NCBI GenBank assembly: GCA_016845225.1
Contig: JAERTB010000006.1
Coordinates: forward strand, 1 to 36,925
Source: Candidatus Woesearchaeota archaeon
Lineage (GTDB): Archaea > Nanobdellota > Nanobdellia > SCGC-AAA011-G17 > UBA489
Length of the DNA stretch: 36,925 bases
Direction of reading: 5' to 3'
Position 1 is the stretch's first letter. Each line of letters begins with the position of its first letter. Under the pieces are notes generated by a model. It had not been told where the DNA came from and did no database searches. It saw only the letters and a program-made list of their open reading frames with translations. The position numbers were made by a program, and so were the translations under genes. Below, one piece after another: positions 8,015-16,553 of the stretch.

Positions 8015-9181
8015 ATGAAAATAAAACAATTACCAGAAGATTTCGTAGTAGAAGAAATTTCTTCAATAGGTCCAAAGAAAAAAGGACCTGTTTCTTTATA
8101 TTTATTAGAAAAGAATAATCTGGATGTTCTTGCAGCAAAAGGAGAAATAAGAAAAAAAATAAAATCTAAACAAGCAACAATTTCTTTTGCAGGAATAAAA
8201 GATAAAAGGGCAATAACAAAACAATTTCTAACAATAAAAGGAAAGTACGGAGATAAACTAAACTTCAAAACAAAACAGATTTCTTTAACACATCTAGGAT
8301 TTACACAAAAACCTCTAAAAACTGGAGACCTAAAAGGAAATAGGTTCACAATAACATTAAGAGATTTGAACAAAAATCAAGTTAAACAAATAAAAAACAA
8401 CGTAGAAAAAATAAAACAACTAGGATTCATAAATTATTTCGATTCTCAAAGATTTGGAGAAGCATTACCTGAAGAAGGATTTATCGCTAAACACCTTATG
8501 AGGGAAAACTACGAATTAGCCCTAAAAATATATTTTACCCCCACAGAAAAGATTTCTCCAGAAAGAAAAAAAGCATATGCAATTATACAAAAAAACTGGG
8601 GAAAATGGAAAAAAATACAAAATGAAATTCAATCATTAGACGGCATAAAGAATGAACTAAAAGTAATTTATTCATTAGTAGAAAACAATGATTTTCTAAA
8701 AGCATTCAAAGTAATAGATCTAAAGATAAGAGAAATACTAATGGCTTCTTATCAAAGCTATCTTTGGAACAAAGCATTATCTCAGTTCATAAAATTAAAC
8801 ATAGAAAAAACCAATGAAGTTGAATATGGTGCCGGTAAATTAATCTTTCCAAATTTAGAGAAAGAAGATTATGATAAAGTTTCTCACATAGTTCTTCCAA
8901 TGATAGACAAAGACACTATCTTTAGAAATCCTCAAATAAAAGAAATAATGGAAAGGATTCTAAAAAAAGAAAAATTAACTCAAGAACAATTAAAATTAAA
9001 GAAAATGGGAAATGTTTTTCTTAGATCTAGACTTAGGGACATAGTAATTCATCCAAAACAATTGAAGGTAGTTTCAGAAGGAGAAGATACTGAAAATTCA
9101 GGAAAACAACAAGTAACAATTAAATTTGATTTACAAAAGGGCTCATATGCAACAGTTTTATTAAAAACGTTAGAACTTTAA
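8015..9181 (+). CDS. truD: tRNA pseudouridine(13) synthase TruD
   Basis: MKIKQLPEDFVVEE, FAGIKDKRAITKQFLTIKG, GNRFTITLRDL, NYFDSQRFG motifs. Confidence 0.93.
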   Translation: MKIKQLPEDFVVEEISSIGPKKKGPVSLYLLEKNNLDVLAAKGEIRKKIKSKQATISFAGIKDKRAITKQFLTIKGKYGDKLNFKTKQISLTHLGFTQKPLKTGDLKGNRFTITLRDLNKNQVKQIKNNVEKIKQLGFINYFDSQRFGEALPEEGFIAKHLMRENYELALKIYFTPTEKISPERKKAYAIIQKNWGKWKKIQNEIQSLDGIKNELKVIYSLVENNDFLKAFKVIDLKIREILMASYQSYLWNKALSQFIKLNIEKTNEVEYGAGKLIFPNLEKEDYDKVSHIVLPMIDKDTIFRNPQIKEIMERILKKEKLTQEQLKLKKMGNVFLRSRLRDIVIHPKQLKVVSEGEDTENSGKQQVTIKFDLQKGSYATVLLKTLEL

Positions 9182-9516
9182 TCTTCTTCAATTATTCTTT
9201 CTAACGTACTATCTAGACTAGTAAGAACTTTGATAGAATCTTCAAGAAGAGTTTTATCTTCAGGATCATAACACTTTTGAGAATCTTTTTCTAATTCGTT
9301 TAAACAAGCAGAAATATAGTCTCTAGAGATATTTACGTTTCTAATATATTCATCCTTAAGATCAAAAGCATAATCATCATCAGCATCTTCTAATTTTCTA
9401 ATTGCTTCTCTTGCATATTCGATACTCATTTCACTATAAACTTCTCCATTGAATGAGTCTATAGTAGGCGGTACTGCTCCCATAATCATACACCTATACA
9501 TATCTGTTCTATCCAT
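9178..9516 (-). CDS. hypothetical protein
   Basis: ORF; likely start MDRTDMYRCMIMG within the listed ORF. Confidence 0.5.
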   Translation of the reverse strand: MDRTDMYRCMIMGAVPPTIDSFNGEVYSEMSIEYAREAIRKLEDADDDYAFDLKDEYIRNVNISRDYISACLNELEKDSQKCYDPEDKTLLEDSIKVLTSLDSTLERIIEED

Positions 9517-9910
9517 TTTTTGATTTCTCCATTTTGTAGTTATACCCCATAACAGTTCCAGCAATAACCTCTGTTAATTGTTTTGGAAGTTTTTCACAAG
9601 AATGGCTATAACAATCAATTATTCTAGAATATCCGGATTTATAATTTCTATCCAATACAACTCTAAATCCTACACTATAATTTTCTTCACAATTAATACT
9701 ATTTGTAAATTCAAGAATTTCTCCAAGTCCAGTTACATGGCAGTTTCCTGCAACACAAAGATGTTCTTTACCTGTTTTTTCATCAAAATATGTTCCAGCA
9801 TTTCCCACAACACTTTCAGTAATTAAGAAATCATGAAATTCGCTATTGACTAGGTCTGTTCCCAACATCTTTTCAAGATTTTTCTCTAAAATTGTAGATT
9901 TTGCCATCAA
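9509..9910 (-). CDS. hypothetical protein of a local paralog pair (GLGEILEFTN motif)
   Basis: Shares ILEKNLEKM, GLGEILEFTN and a similar C-terminal LTEVIAGTVMGYN with the 9958..10332 product. Confidence 0.6.
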   Translation of the reverse strand: MMAKSTILEKNLEKMLGTDLVNSEFHDFLITESVVGNAGTYFDEKTGKEHLCVAGNCHVTGLGEILEFTNSINCEENYSVGFRVVLDRNYKSGYSRIIDCYSHSCEKLPKQLTEVIAGTVMGYNYKMEKSKNG

Positions 9911-9957
9911 TTAAATTAAGAATAAATCCTATTTAAATCTTTACTTCTTAGTGATAA

Positions 9958-10332
9958 CTATTCTTTAGAATTATATGCCAAAACGCTTTCTGCAAGAGTT
10001 TCATATGCTAAATCAGGAATATTGTCACGATCTAACAAATCTTCAATAACAGGCTTAGAAACAGAATATCTTCTTTTACTATTAAATCTTGAAGAAATAA
10101 GAAATGAGCCAGAATAAACTCCTTTTTCACTTGGACGATTATTTGTAAACTCAAGAATTTCTCCTAATCCATCATAATGGAAGTTAAGAACCGTACAAGA
10201 AGTATCCCTATCCAAAACATCTCCAATAAAACAGTTAGAACTTACAGCTTTTCCAACATAATCAAAACAATCTTTTGCTTCTAATTTTTCAAGATTTTTT
10301 TCAATCAAGTCTTCATAACAAGTAATATTCAT
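9958..10332 (-). CDS. hypothetical protein of a local paralog pair (GLGEILEFTN motif)
   Basis: IEKNLEKL, GLGEILEFTN, LAESVLAYN shared with neighbour; likely start MNITCYEDL within the listed ORF. Confidence 0.6.
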   Translation of the reverse strand: MNITCYEDLIEKNLEKLEAKDCFDYVGKAVSSNCFIGDVLDRDTSCTVLNFHYDGLGEILEFTNNRPSEKGVYSGSFLISSRFNSKRRYSVSKPVIEDLLDRDNIPDLAYETLAESVLAYNSKE

Positions 10333-10373
10333 AAAAATATTAATACCAAAACATATAATAATGTTTCTAAAAT

Positions 10374-10730
10374 TCAACAACCACCAGGAAGTACGGCACA
10401 AACCCTTTTTCCTTCTTTTATTGCAGAATTAATCAATTTTACAGCTTCTGAATTTTTTACAACATGTGCAACTGGCCGGTTTGGACTATTTATCTTCCAT
10501 GCAATAAGAAACTCTTTAATTTCATCATCAACTTCCAACATTGCTCCAGCACCAGTACCAATCACAAAAACATCTGGTTTTTCTTTAAGCAATTCGTTAA
10601 TATGTTCCACTTTTAATTTTCTGCCTTCCAAGCCTTCCCAATAATGCGCAACATTATTTTTAATTCTTAAATCGCCAAGAAATTCTTTTCCATCTGCTTT
10701 AAAACAACCATAAGTATATTCGTCAATCAT
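10374..10730 (-). CDS. Mth938-like (DUF498) domain protein
   Basis: KPDVFVIGTGAGAMLEVDDEIKEFL...SEAVKLINSAIKEGKRVCAVLPGGC. Confidence 0.75.
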   Translation of the reverse strand: MIDEYTYGCFKADGKEFLGDLRIKNNVAHYWEGLEGRKLKVEHINELLKEKPDVFVIGTGAGAMLEVDDEIKEFLIAWKINSPNRPVAHVVKNSEAVKLINSAIKEGKRVCAVLPGGC

Positions 10731-10767
10731 ACTTTTTAGACGCTAAGGAGATATTTATTGCTTTCTA

Positions 10768-11349
10768 TCAAGGGTTCCAGTCTTTATAAGTTTCGTAGAT
10801 TTCAAAGTCACTCAAGGGTCTAAACTTCTTATGGGCTACATCAAAGGTTCTATATGCTGGATCAACAAGAGTAAATCTATCCAATTTTCCAGGAATATCT
10901 ATCATTGCACAAGCATGATATACGTCAGCTCCTGCATAATCTTTTCGAACAGAAACATAAGAACTTCTTATTCCAACAGAACGAGCCAAGGTAACATAAA
11001 GTGAAGCCATCTCTCCACAAACCCCTTCTCTAGTTTCAAAAACTTCAATACTATTTCTATATCCTTCTCTGCCTCTTTTTTGTTTACCGTATTTTATATT
11101 TTTTACAGTCCAATCAAATAACCTTCTTGCTTTAGTTTCATTATCTGGCGCATTGTTACAAATTCCTTCTGCAATAGTTTTCATCTTATTGTTTAAAATA
11201 AATGGAATCTTATATTCAAAACCTCTGTCTAAAATTGCAACATAATATTCATCTTCGCGAATGCCCTTATGGTTGGATCTAACTCTCTCAGTTTTAGCCT
11301 CATTTCCAGACAACCCTCCAAGATTAGACATTAAAGTTTCAAGGCCCAT
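10768..11349 (-). CDS. transglutaminase-like superfamily protein
   Basis: ARRLFDWTVKNIKYGKQ; EVFETREGVCGEMASLYVTLARSVGIRSSYVSV; YHACAMIDI; VDPAYRTFD (Cys-His-Asp pattern). Confidence 0.8.
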   Translation of the reverse strand: MGLETLMSNLGGLSGNEAKTERVRSNHKGIREDEYYVAILDRGFEYKIPFILNNKMKTIAEGICNNAPDNETKARRLFDWTVKNIKYGKQKRGREGYRNSIEVFETREGVCGEMASLYVTLARSVGIRSSYVSVRKDYAGADVYHACAMIDIPGKLDRFTLVDPAYRTFDVAHKKFRPLSDFEIYETYKDWNP

Positions 11350-12330
11350 TTAAAATAAACCCCCATAACTTTTAGGTTTCAAATAAACTCCATTTTTCTT
11401 AATAAAGTCCACGACATTAGTTATTCCATCATCTGCAGCATTTTGTGCAGCGCACATAACATCGACCAATCCACTAATTGAACTATTTGTATCTCTAAAA
11501 CTTCTATTGATGCTAGTTGCTTGTAAATAAGTAGCTAAAGTTTCATTAAGATGCAATGCATAATTGTCCATTCTTTCCTTTCCAAATGCTAGCACATTTT
11601 TCATTCCAGAACACCATTTCATCAATCCATCAACTTCACACATTGCATTTCCATTTTCATCAACAAGTTTTTCTAAAATTTCTTTAGAATCCTTAATTTC
11701 ATCATACTTCATTTGAGTCCGACTAATCAAAGAACTCTTAGCTCTTTCAGAAATTCCTTCACTAAGTTTAATTTTTTCAACAAGTTCTTCTTTGTCATTA
11801 AAACCAAGTTCTAACAAACCACCCACATCTTCTTTTTTAGTTTCATAAAATTGATTTTTTTTAATCAATTCATTACTATAGTTTGTTAGCTTGTTTTCTC
11901 TTTCAACAACATGATAAAATAATTCGCCAAAATCTGAAGCTTGTTCTTCAAAGAATTCACAATATTTTCCAACCAATTCTTCAGTGCTATATCCTTCTAC
12001 TCCTGAAACAAGAAATTTTCTCAGAGGTTTAAAACTCAAAAGGCCATTTTCCCCATACTTTAAAGCTCTAACAAGTCCTTTATTGAAAGGTTTCAAGTTT
12101 TCATCCCTTTTACTTATCCTATCAATTATAGAATTAAATTGATCTACATTAGAAGAGTATGCAACCATTTCTCTATGCAACAAAGAATTTTGTTTTTTAT
12201 GTTCCTGTAATGAATTTTTAAATTCATCAATATCAAAATCATTTTGAACTAAACTTTCTAATTCATTAGGAATTTCAATTTTACCTTCTCCGCTAGAATA
12301 TCCCCGTATATTAAACACAGAATTAATCAT
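11350..12330 (-). CDS. long charged helical/coiled-coil hypothetical protein
   Basis: ORF of 326 aa in tight operon context. Confidence 0.55.
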   Translation of the reverse strand: MINSVFNIRGYSSGEGKIEIPNELESLVQNDFDIDEFKNSLQEHKKQNSLLHREMVAYSSNVDQFNSIIDRISKRDENLKPFNKGLVRALKYGENGLLSFKPLRKFLVSGVEGYSTEELVGKYCEFFEEQASDFGELFYHVVERENKLTNYSNELIKKNQFYETKKEDVGGLLELGFNDKEELVEKIKLSEGISERAKSSLISRTQMKYDEIKDSKEILEKLVDENGNAMCEVDGLMKWCSGMKNVLAFGKERMDNYALHLNETLATYLQATSINRSFRDTNSSISGLVDVMCAAQNAADDGITNVVDFIKKNGVYLKPKSYGGLF

Positions 12331-12614
12331 TATTCATCCCTCCATTTATTTTTTAAATTATTCAATGTTTCTTTCAATTTATCGTCTTCAACCAAACATT
12401 CAATCCTATATTCTAAATCTCCAAGCTGCATTTTTCCATCTTCGTTGATAATTTCAACTCTTTCACTTAACTTTTTATCAACTAAGAATGGTTTTTTATC
12501 ATACCTCGTTACATCATATCTAATATCTGTATTTACACAACTGCTAACTGCATATCCAGCAACAAATATTCCTCCGTAAAACATAGCTTTTCCAAATCCG
12601 TGAAAAAAACTCAT
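12330..12614 (-). CDS. small membrane/lipoprotein-like hypothetical protein
   Basis: N-terminal hydrophobic segment ending in VSSC (lipobox-like). Confidence 0.5.
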   Translation of the reverse strand: MSFFHGFGKAMFYGGIFVAGYAVSSCVNTDIRYDVTRYDKKPFLVDKKLSERVEIINEDGKMQLGDLEYRIECLVEDDKLKETLNNLKNKWRDE

Positions 12615-13037
12615 TTAATTACCTCCTGCTAAAAAGAATAATAATTCATCTAAATTGTTTTCAGCATAATCCTTTACACCATGAATTACATCTTTTGATC
12701 CGTCTCTCAAGATATCTTTCATAATTTGATATCTTTCTTCTTCAGGAAGTTTACTAATTTCTAAAATTATTCTTTCTGCATCTTCCTGAGTTGTGTCTTC
12801 CTCTAATCCTTGGTAAATAGAAACATTTCCAGAATTGTAATCTCTAGCTAAATTTTCCAAAGCATAAAGATTTTTTTCTTGATAACTAACAGTTCTAGGT
12901 TCTATGCTTTTTGTTTCAATAGTTTCTCCACCTCTTCCAAGAAGATAACTTCCAATAAGACCAGTACAAACTATCAATCCTGTTCCTCTTTTCCACCAAT
13001 TTTTTTTGCTATGGCAATAATCATCCAAAAAGGCCAT
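12615..13037 (-). CDS. hypothetical single-TM protein
   Basis: Likely start MAFLDDYCHSKKNWWKRG within the listed ORF; TM segment GTGLIVCTGLIGSYLLG. Confidence 0.5.
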   Translation of the reverse strand: MAFLDDYCHSKKNWWKRGTGLIVCTGLIGSYLLGRGGETIETKSIEPRTVSYQEKNLYALENLARDYNSGNVSIYQGLEEDTTQEDAERIILEISKLPEEERYQIMKDILRDGSKDVIHGVKDYAENNLDELLFFLAGGN

Positions 13038-13089
13038 ATCTCTCTCAAAGAAGTTTGTTTTAAAGAAGGTTATTTCGATTTTCTCGAAA

Positions 13090-13130
13090 AATATTCGAAA
13101 AAACATTAAATTAAACTAAATATTCGAAAA
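13090..13130. promoter_or_regulatory. repeated AAATATTCGAAAA boxes in divergent intergenic region
   Basis: AATATTCGAAAA at about 13090-13101 and AAATATTCGAAAA at about 13118-13130, plus TTCTCGAAAA at 13081-13090. Confidence 0.3.
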
Positions 13131-13157
13131 CTTTTCAGAAAAAATCGCAATCGCAAT

Positions 13158-13167
13158 TTATAAATAC
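13158..13167 (+). promoter_or_regulatory. TATA box upstream of cca
   Basis: TTTATAAATA about 21-30 bp upstream of the ATG at 13188; spacing suggests a leaderless transcript. Confidence 0.5.
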
Positions 13168-13187
13168 TTTTCACCTAACCTAAAACC

Positions 13188-14432
13188 ATGCCAATAACTA
13201 AAAAGCATAAAGAAATAGTAAGTTCCATACTGGAAGAAGTATCTCCTAAACCAGAAGATAAAAAAATACTTTCAAAAATTCAAAAAGAAGTTTTAAACAA
13301 AATTAAACTGCCACATACAACTCCCAAAATAGGAGGTTCCGGGGCTAAAAATACTTGGTTAAAAAATACTCACGATATAGATATTTACGTTAAATTCAAT
13401 TATTCTAAATATAAAGACAAATCCAATAAACTTTCAGATTTATTGCATAATGCATTAAAGAAATCTTTCTCTAAAGTAATTAGAATACATGGTTCAAGAG
13501 ATTATTTTCAAATAAGTCATAAAGGATACACCTTAGAAATAGTTCCAATACTTGCAATTACCAAACCAGAACAATCCAAAAACATTACAGACTTTTCAAT
13601 TTTTCATGTAAAGTATGTTACAGATAAAATAAAAAAGAATCCTAAACTTGCAGATGAAATTAGAGTTTCAAAAGTTTTTGCAAAAGCAAATAGATTTTAT
13701 GGTGCAGAGTCACACATAGGAGGATTTTCAGGTTACGTATTAGAGTTATTAGTTTCAAAATACGGTTCATTTTTAAAATTTGTAAATGCAGTATCTAAGT
13801 GGAAAGCAAATACAATTATAGGAAATAAAAAAGAAGCAGAAGAATTAAACTGGGCAAAAAAACAATCACCTTTAATCCTAATTGATCCAGTTCAACCAGA
13901 AAGAAATGCAGCTGCAGCATTATCAAAAAAACAATATAAAAATATTATCTCAACTTGTAAAAAGTTTATCAATTCTCCAAAACCAGAAAATTTTGAACTC
14001 CAACCAGTAGATATAAATAAATTACAAAAGAAAGGAAACTTAACAATAATAGGGGCAAAACCATTAACTGCTAAAAGGGACGTAGCAGGGGCAAAAGCAC
14101 TAAAGGCTTTTGAATTTTTAGTAAAACACTTAGCACCCTTTGAAGTCACAGATTCATTTTTTGATTATGATGATAAAACTGCAACATATTATATTTCAAC
14201 TAAAAAAACAGAAATTCCAAAAGAATATACTCACTATGGGCCACCTTTAGATTTCAAAAAAGAAATAAATGCATTCAAAAAAGCAAATAAAAATGTAAAG
14301 ATAGATAAAAAACAAAAGAGAGTTTATGCAATAAGGAAAACAAAGAACCCTGATTTAAATTCTTATATCAAAGATTTATTAACACAAAAAGAAGTCAATG
14401 AAAGAATTAAAGATATCTTTCTAATGTGTTAA
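13188..14432 (+). CDS. cca: archaeal (class I) CCA-adding tRNA nucleotidyltransferase
   Basis: GGSGAKNTWLKNTHDIDIYVKF; RDYFQISHKGYTLEIVPIL; archaeal CCA-enzyme layout. Confidence 0.93.
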   Translation: MPITKKHKEIVSSILEEVSPKPEDKKILSKIQKEVLNKIKLPHTTPKIGGSGAKNTWLKNTHDIDIYVKFNYSKYKDKSNKLSDLLHNALKKSFSKVIRIHGSRDYFQISHKGYTLEIVPILAITKPEQSKNITDFSIFHVKYVTDKIKKNPKLADEIRVSKVFAKANRFYGAESHIGGFSGYVLELLVSKYGSFLKFVNAVSKWKANTIIGNKKEAEELNWAKKQSPLILIDPVQPERNAAAALSKKQYKNIISTCKKFINSPKPENFELQPVDINKLQKKGNLTIIGAKPLTAKRDVAGAKALKAFEFLVKHLAPFEVTDSFFDYDDKTATYYISTKKTEIPKEYTHYGPPLDFKKEINAFKKANKNVKIDKKQKRVYAIRKTKNPDLNSYIKDLLTQKEVNERIKDIFLMC

Positions 14433-15119
14433 ATTTGGGTGATCATCATAAAACAATCTTCTTTGTTTACTTTCATCAAAAATTAAAGTCCCTTGTCTCA
14501 ATCCTTCCGATGTTGGAGAGCTAGGCACAATATGGTGATCAAAGCACCTACATTCATATCCTTCCTCTTCATCCCCAATTAAAACAATCTCAGAATCATA
14601 AGGTGCTGGTTCGCCACCAATAAGTCTTTGAGTTCTAGTTGCAGGTGAACCGCATCCGTGATAATCACAAACACCTCTTAATTTATACACTTCATCAGCC
14701 ATACTCAACAAATAATCCATTTTTCCAAAAGGTTCTCCTCTAAAATCTAAATCTAAACCGCCAACTACAACATTAACATTATTTCCAATTAATTCCTTAA
14801 CTACTTCCTCAATTCCTCCATGAAAAAATTGAGATTCATCAATTGCAACCAACATAGACGCAGGATTCATTTTTTCTAGAATTTCATATGGACTTTTTTC
14901 ATCTGCGAATTTACAGTCATAAGATAATGATCCAAATCTAGAACTAACTACTGGGTCTCGTGTATCTAATACTGGCTTAAAAATATCAAACTTAACTTCT
15001 TCAGGCAAATAATTTAGTTTATCCACCCGATTTAACAATTCTCTAGTTTTTCCACTTTTCATGGGCCCACAATATATCTCAAGAACTCCTGGTTTAATCA
15101 CTGGATAATATTTATGCAT
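14421..15119 (-). CDS. tdk: thymidine kinase
   Basis: GVLEIYCGPMKSGKTRELL P-loop; VAIDESQFF; VVVGGLDLDFRGEPFG; CDYHGC and CRC Cys pairs (zinc). Confidence 0.93.
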   Translation of the reverse strand: MHKYYPVIKPGVLEIYCGPMKSGKTRELLNRVDKLNYLPEEVKFDIFKPVLDTRDPVVSSRFGSLSYDCKFADEKSPYEILEKMNPASMLVAIDESQFFHGGIEEVVKELIGNNVNVVVGGLDLDFRGEPFGKMDYLLSMADEVYKLRGVCDYHGCGSPATRTQRLIGGEPAPYDSEIVLIGDEEEGYECRCFDHHIVPSSPTSEGLRQGTLIFDESKQRRLFYDDHPNLTH

Positions 15120-15244
15120 AAAACAAAAATAGTGAACTAACTTAATAATCTTAGTTGTTTTTTATAATATATATTTAATCAAGAATTTCTTAAAAGATAA
15201 ACCCCACCCAAACTTATATATATTAAACTCTCTATGGTTCAAGC

Positions 15245-15748
15245 ATGGGAGAGGGCGCAAAACAATATCTTTTTCAAGATATGAAGATCAAACAGGATTC
15301 TATATTTGACTTCGGAGAGCTATATCAGAGACTTTTTGCTTGGTTCGAAGTTATGGGTTATGATTTCTATGAAAAATCTTATGAAAAGTTTGATTTAGGC
15401 GGAGCAACAAATCTAAAAATATTTTGGGAAGCAACAAAAAAAGTAGATGGCTATACTAAATTTGTAATCGAGCCAAGTTTTTTTATCATTGGATTAAGTA
15501 AAGTTGAAATAGAAAAAGACGGGTTAAAAATCAAAACAAACAAATGCACAATGGAAATGCGTATCTCTGCATATTTGATTAAGGATGTAGAAGATAAAAT
15601 GAAAGGTTCTGTAGGCAATTTGGGAAGACATATTTATGAAAAGTATGTAGCAAAAGATAGGTTAGACGATCATGAGTTAAGACTTTACGAAGAAGCACAT
15701 TTATTCATGGATGAAATAAAATCTTTTGTAAGCATGCACAAATTCTAA
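15245..15748 (+). CDS. hypothetical protein
   Basis: ORF with upstream TATA-like TTATATATATT at about 15212. Confidence 0.6.
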   Translation: MGEGAKQYLFQDMKIKQDSIFDFGELYQRLFAWFEVMGYDFYEKSYEKFDLGGATNLKIFWEATKKVDGYTKFVIEPSFFIIGLSKVEIEKDGLKIKTNKCTMEMRISAYLIKDVEDKMKGSVGNLGRHIYEKYVAKDRLDDHELRLYEEAHLFMDEIKSFVSMHKF

Positions 15749-15749
15749 A

Positions 15750-16136
15750 ATGAAAATTTCTAAAAAACAAGGAATTCTTTTTGCAATCTTATTATTAATT
15801 TTAGATCAAATTTCTAAATTCTTTATAATTAAAAATTCCACATACATCTCAAACACAGGGGCAGCATGGGGAATATTAAGCAATTCACAGTATTTACTAA
15901 TAATAATATCCTTGATAGTAATCTTTTACACTCTTAGATATTTTTCATATCACCCATTAGCGCTTTCATTTCTTTTAGGAGGAACACTAGGAAACTTAAC
16001 AGATAGAATTTTTAGAAAAGAAGTAATTGATTTCATCAACATAAGAATCTTCAATTATCCATTATTTAATTTAGCAGATGTATTTATCACAATAGCAATC
16101 ACATTATTGATAATAAAAACAATTAAAGAAAAATAA
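15750..16136 (+). CDS. lspA: lipoprotein signal peptidase (signal peptidase II)
   Basis: LDQISKFFI, NTGAAWGIL, GGTLGNLTDRIFRKEVIDFI and FNLADVFI; both expected catalytic Asp motifs; four hydrophobic segments. Confidence 0.9.
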   Translation: MKISKKQGILFAILLLILDQISKFFIIKNSTYISNTGAAWGILSNSQYLLIIISLIVIFYTLRYFSYHPLALSFLLGGTLGNLTDRIFRKEVIDFINIRIFNYPLFNLADVFITIAITLLIIKTIKEK

Positions 16137-16475
16137 TCACCAGTCTCTTCTATTTTTGCCTTCAATATTTTCAAGTCTTCTACTTACATTATCAAGTCTG
16201 CTACTTATCAAATCAAGTTTACTTAAAATTAATTGAACATCTTTATCAGAAACATTAGATCTAATTCCTTCACCACTCACAATTCCTCTCGGTTGATGAA
16301 CTTCGGGAACATGAAATTGTTCCATTTCTTCACTTCTAGCACTAGGATAATTTCCAAAATCTTGAGGTTCTTCGATTCTAGGCGCACCCCACCCACTTTC
16401 ATCTAGATTAAAATCTGAAGGAAGTTCAGGAATAGATTCCTCTCTTTTACCGAATAACTTACTAAATATCCCCAT
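16137..16475 (-). CDS. hypothetical protein, amphipathic N-terminus and C-terminal helix
   Basis: MGIFSKLFGKRE N-terminus; LILSKLDLISSRLDNVSRRLENIEG coiled coil. Confidence 0.5.
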   Translation of the reverse strand: MGIFSKLFGKREESIPELPSDFNLDESGWGAPRIEEPQDFGNYPSARSEEMEQFHVPEVHQPRGIVSGEGIRSNVSDKDVQLILSKLDLISSRLDNVSRRLENIEGKNRRDW

Positions 16476-16553
16476 TTAAACACCTCTTTACAACAACATT
16501 TATAAATTTGCATATATAAAAGATTTTTGTAACAACTCCACAAGAGGAATTCT

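Noticed and set aside
7963-8373. Minus-strand ORF 7963-8373
   Set aside because: Antisense to truD.
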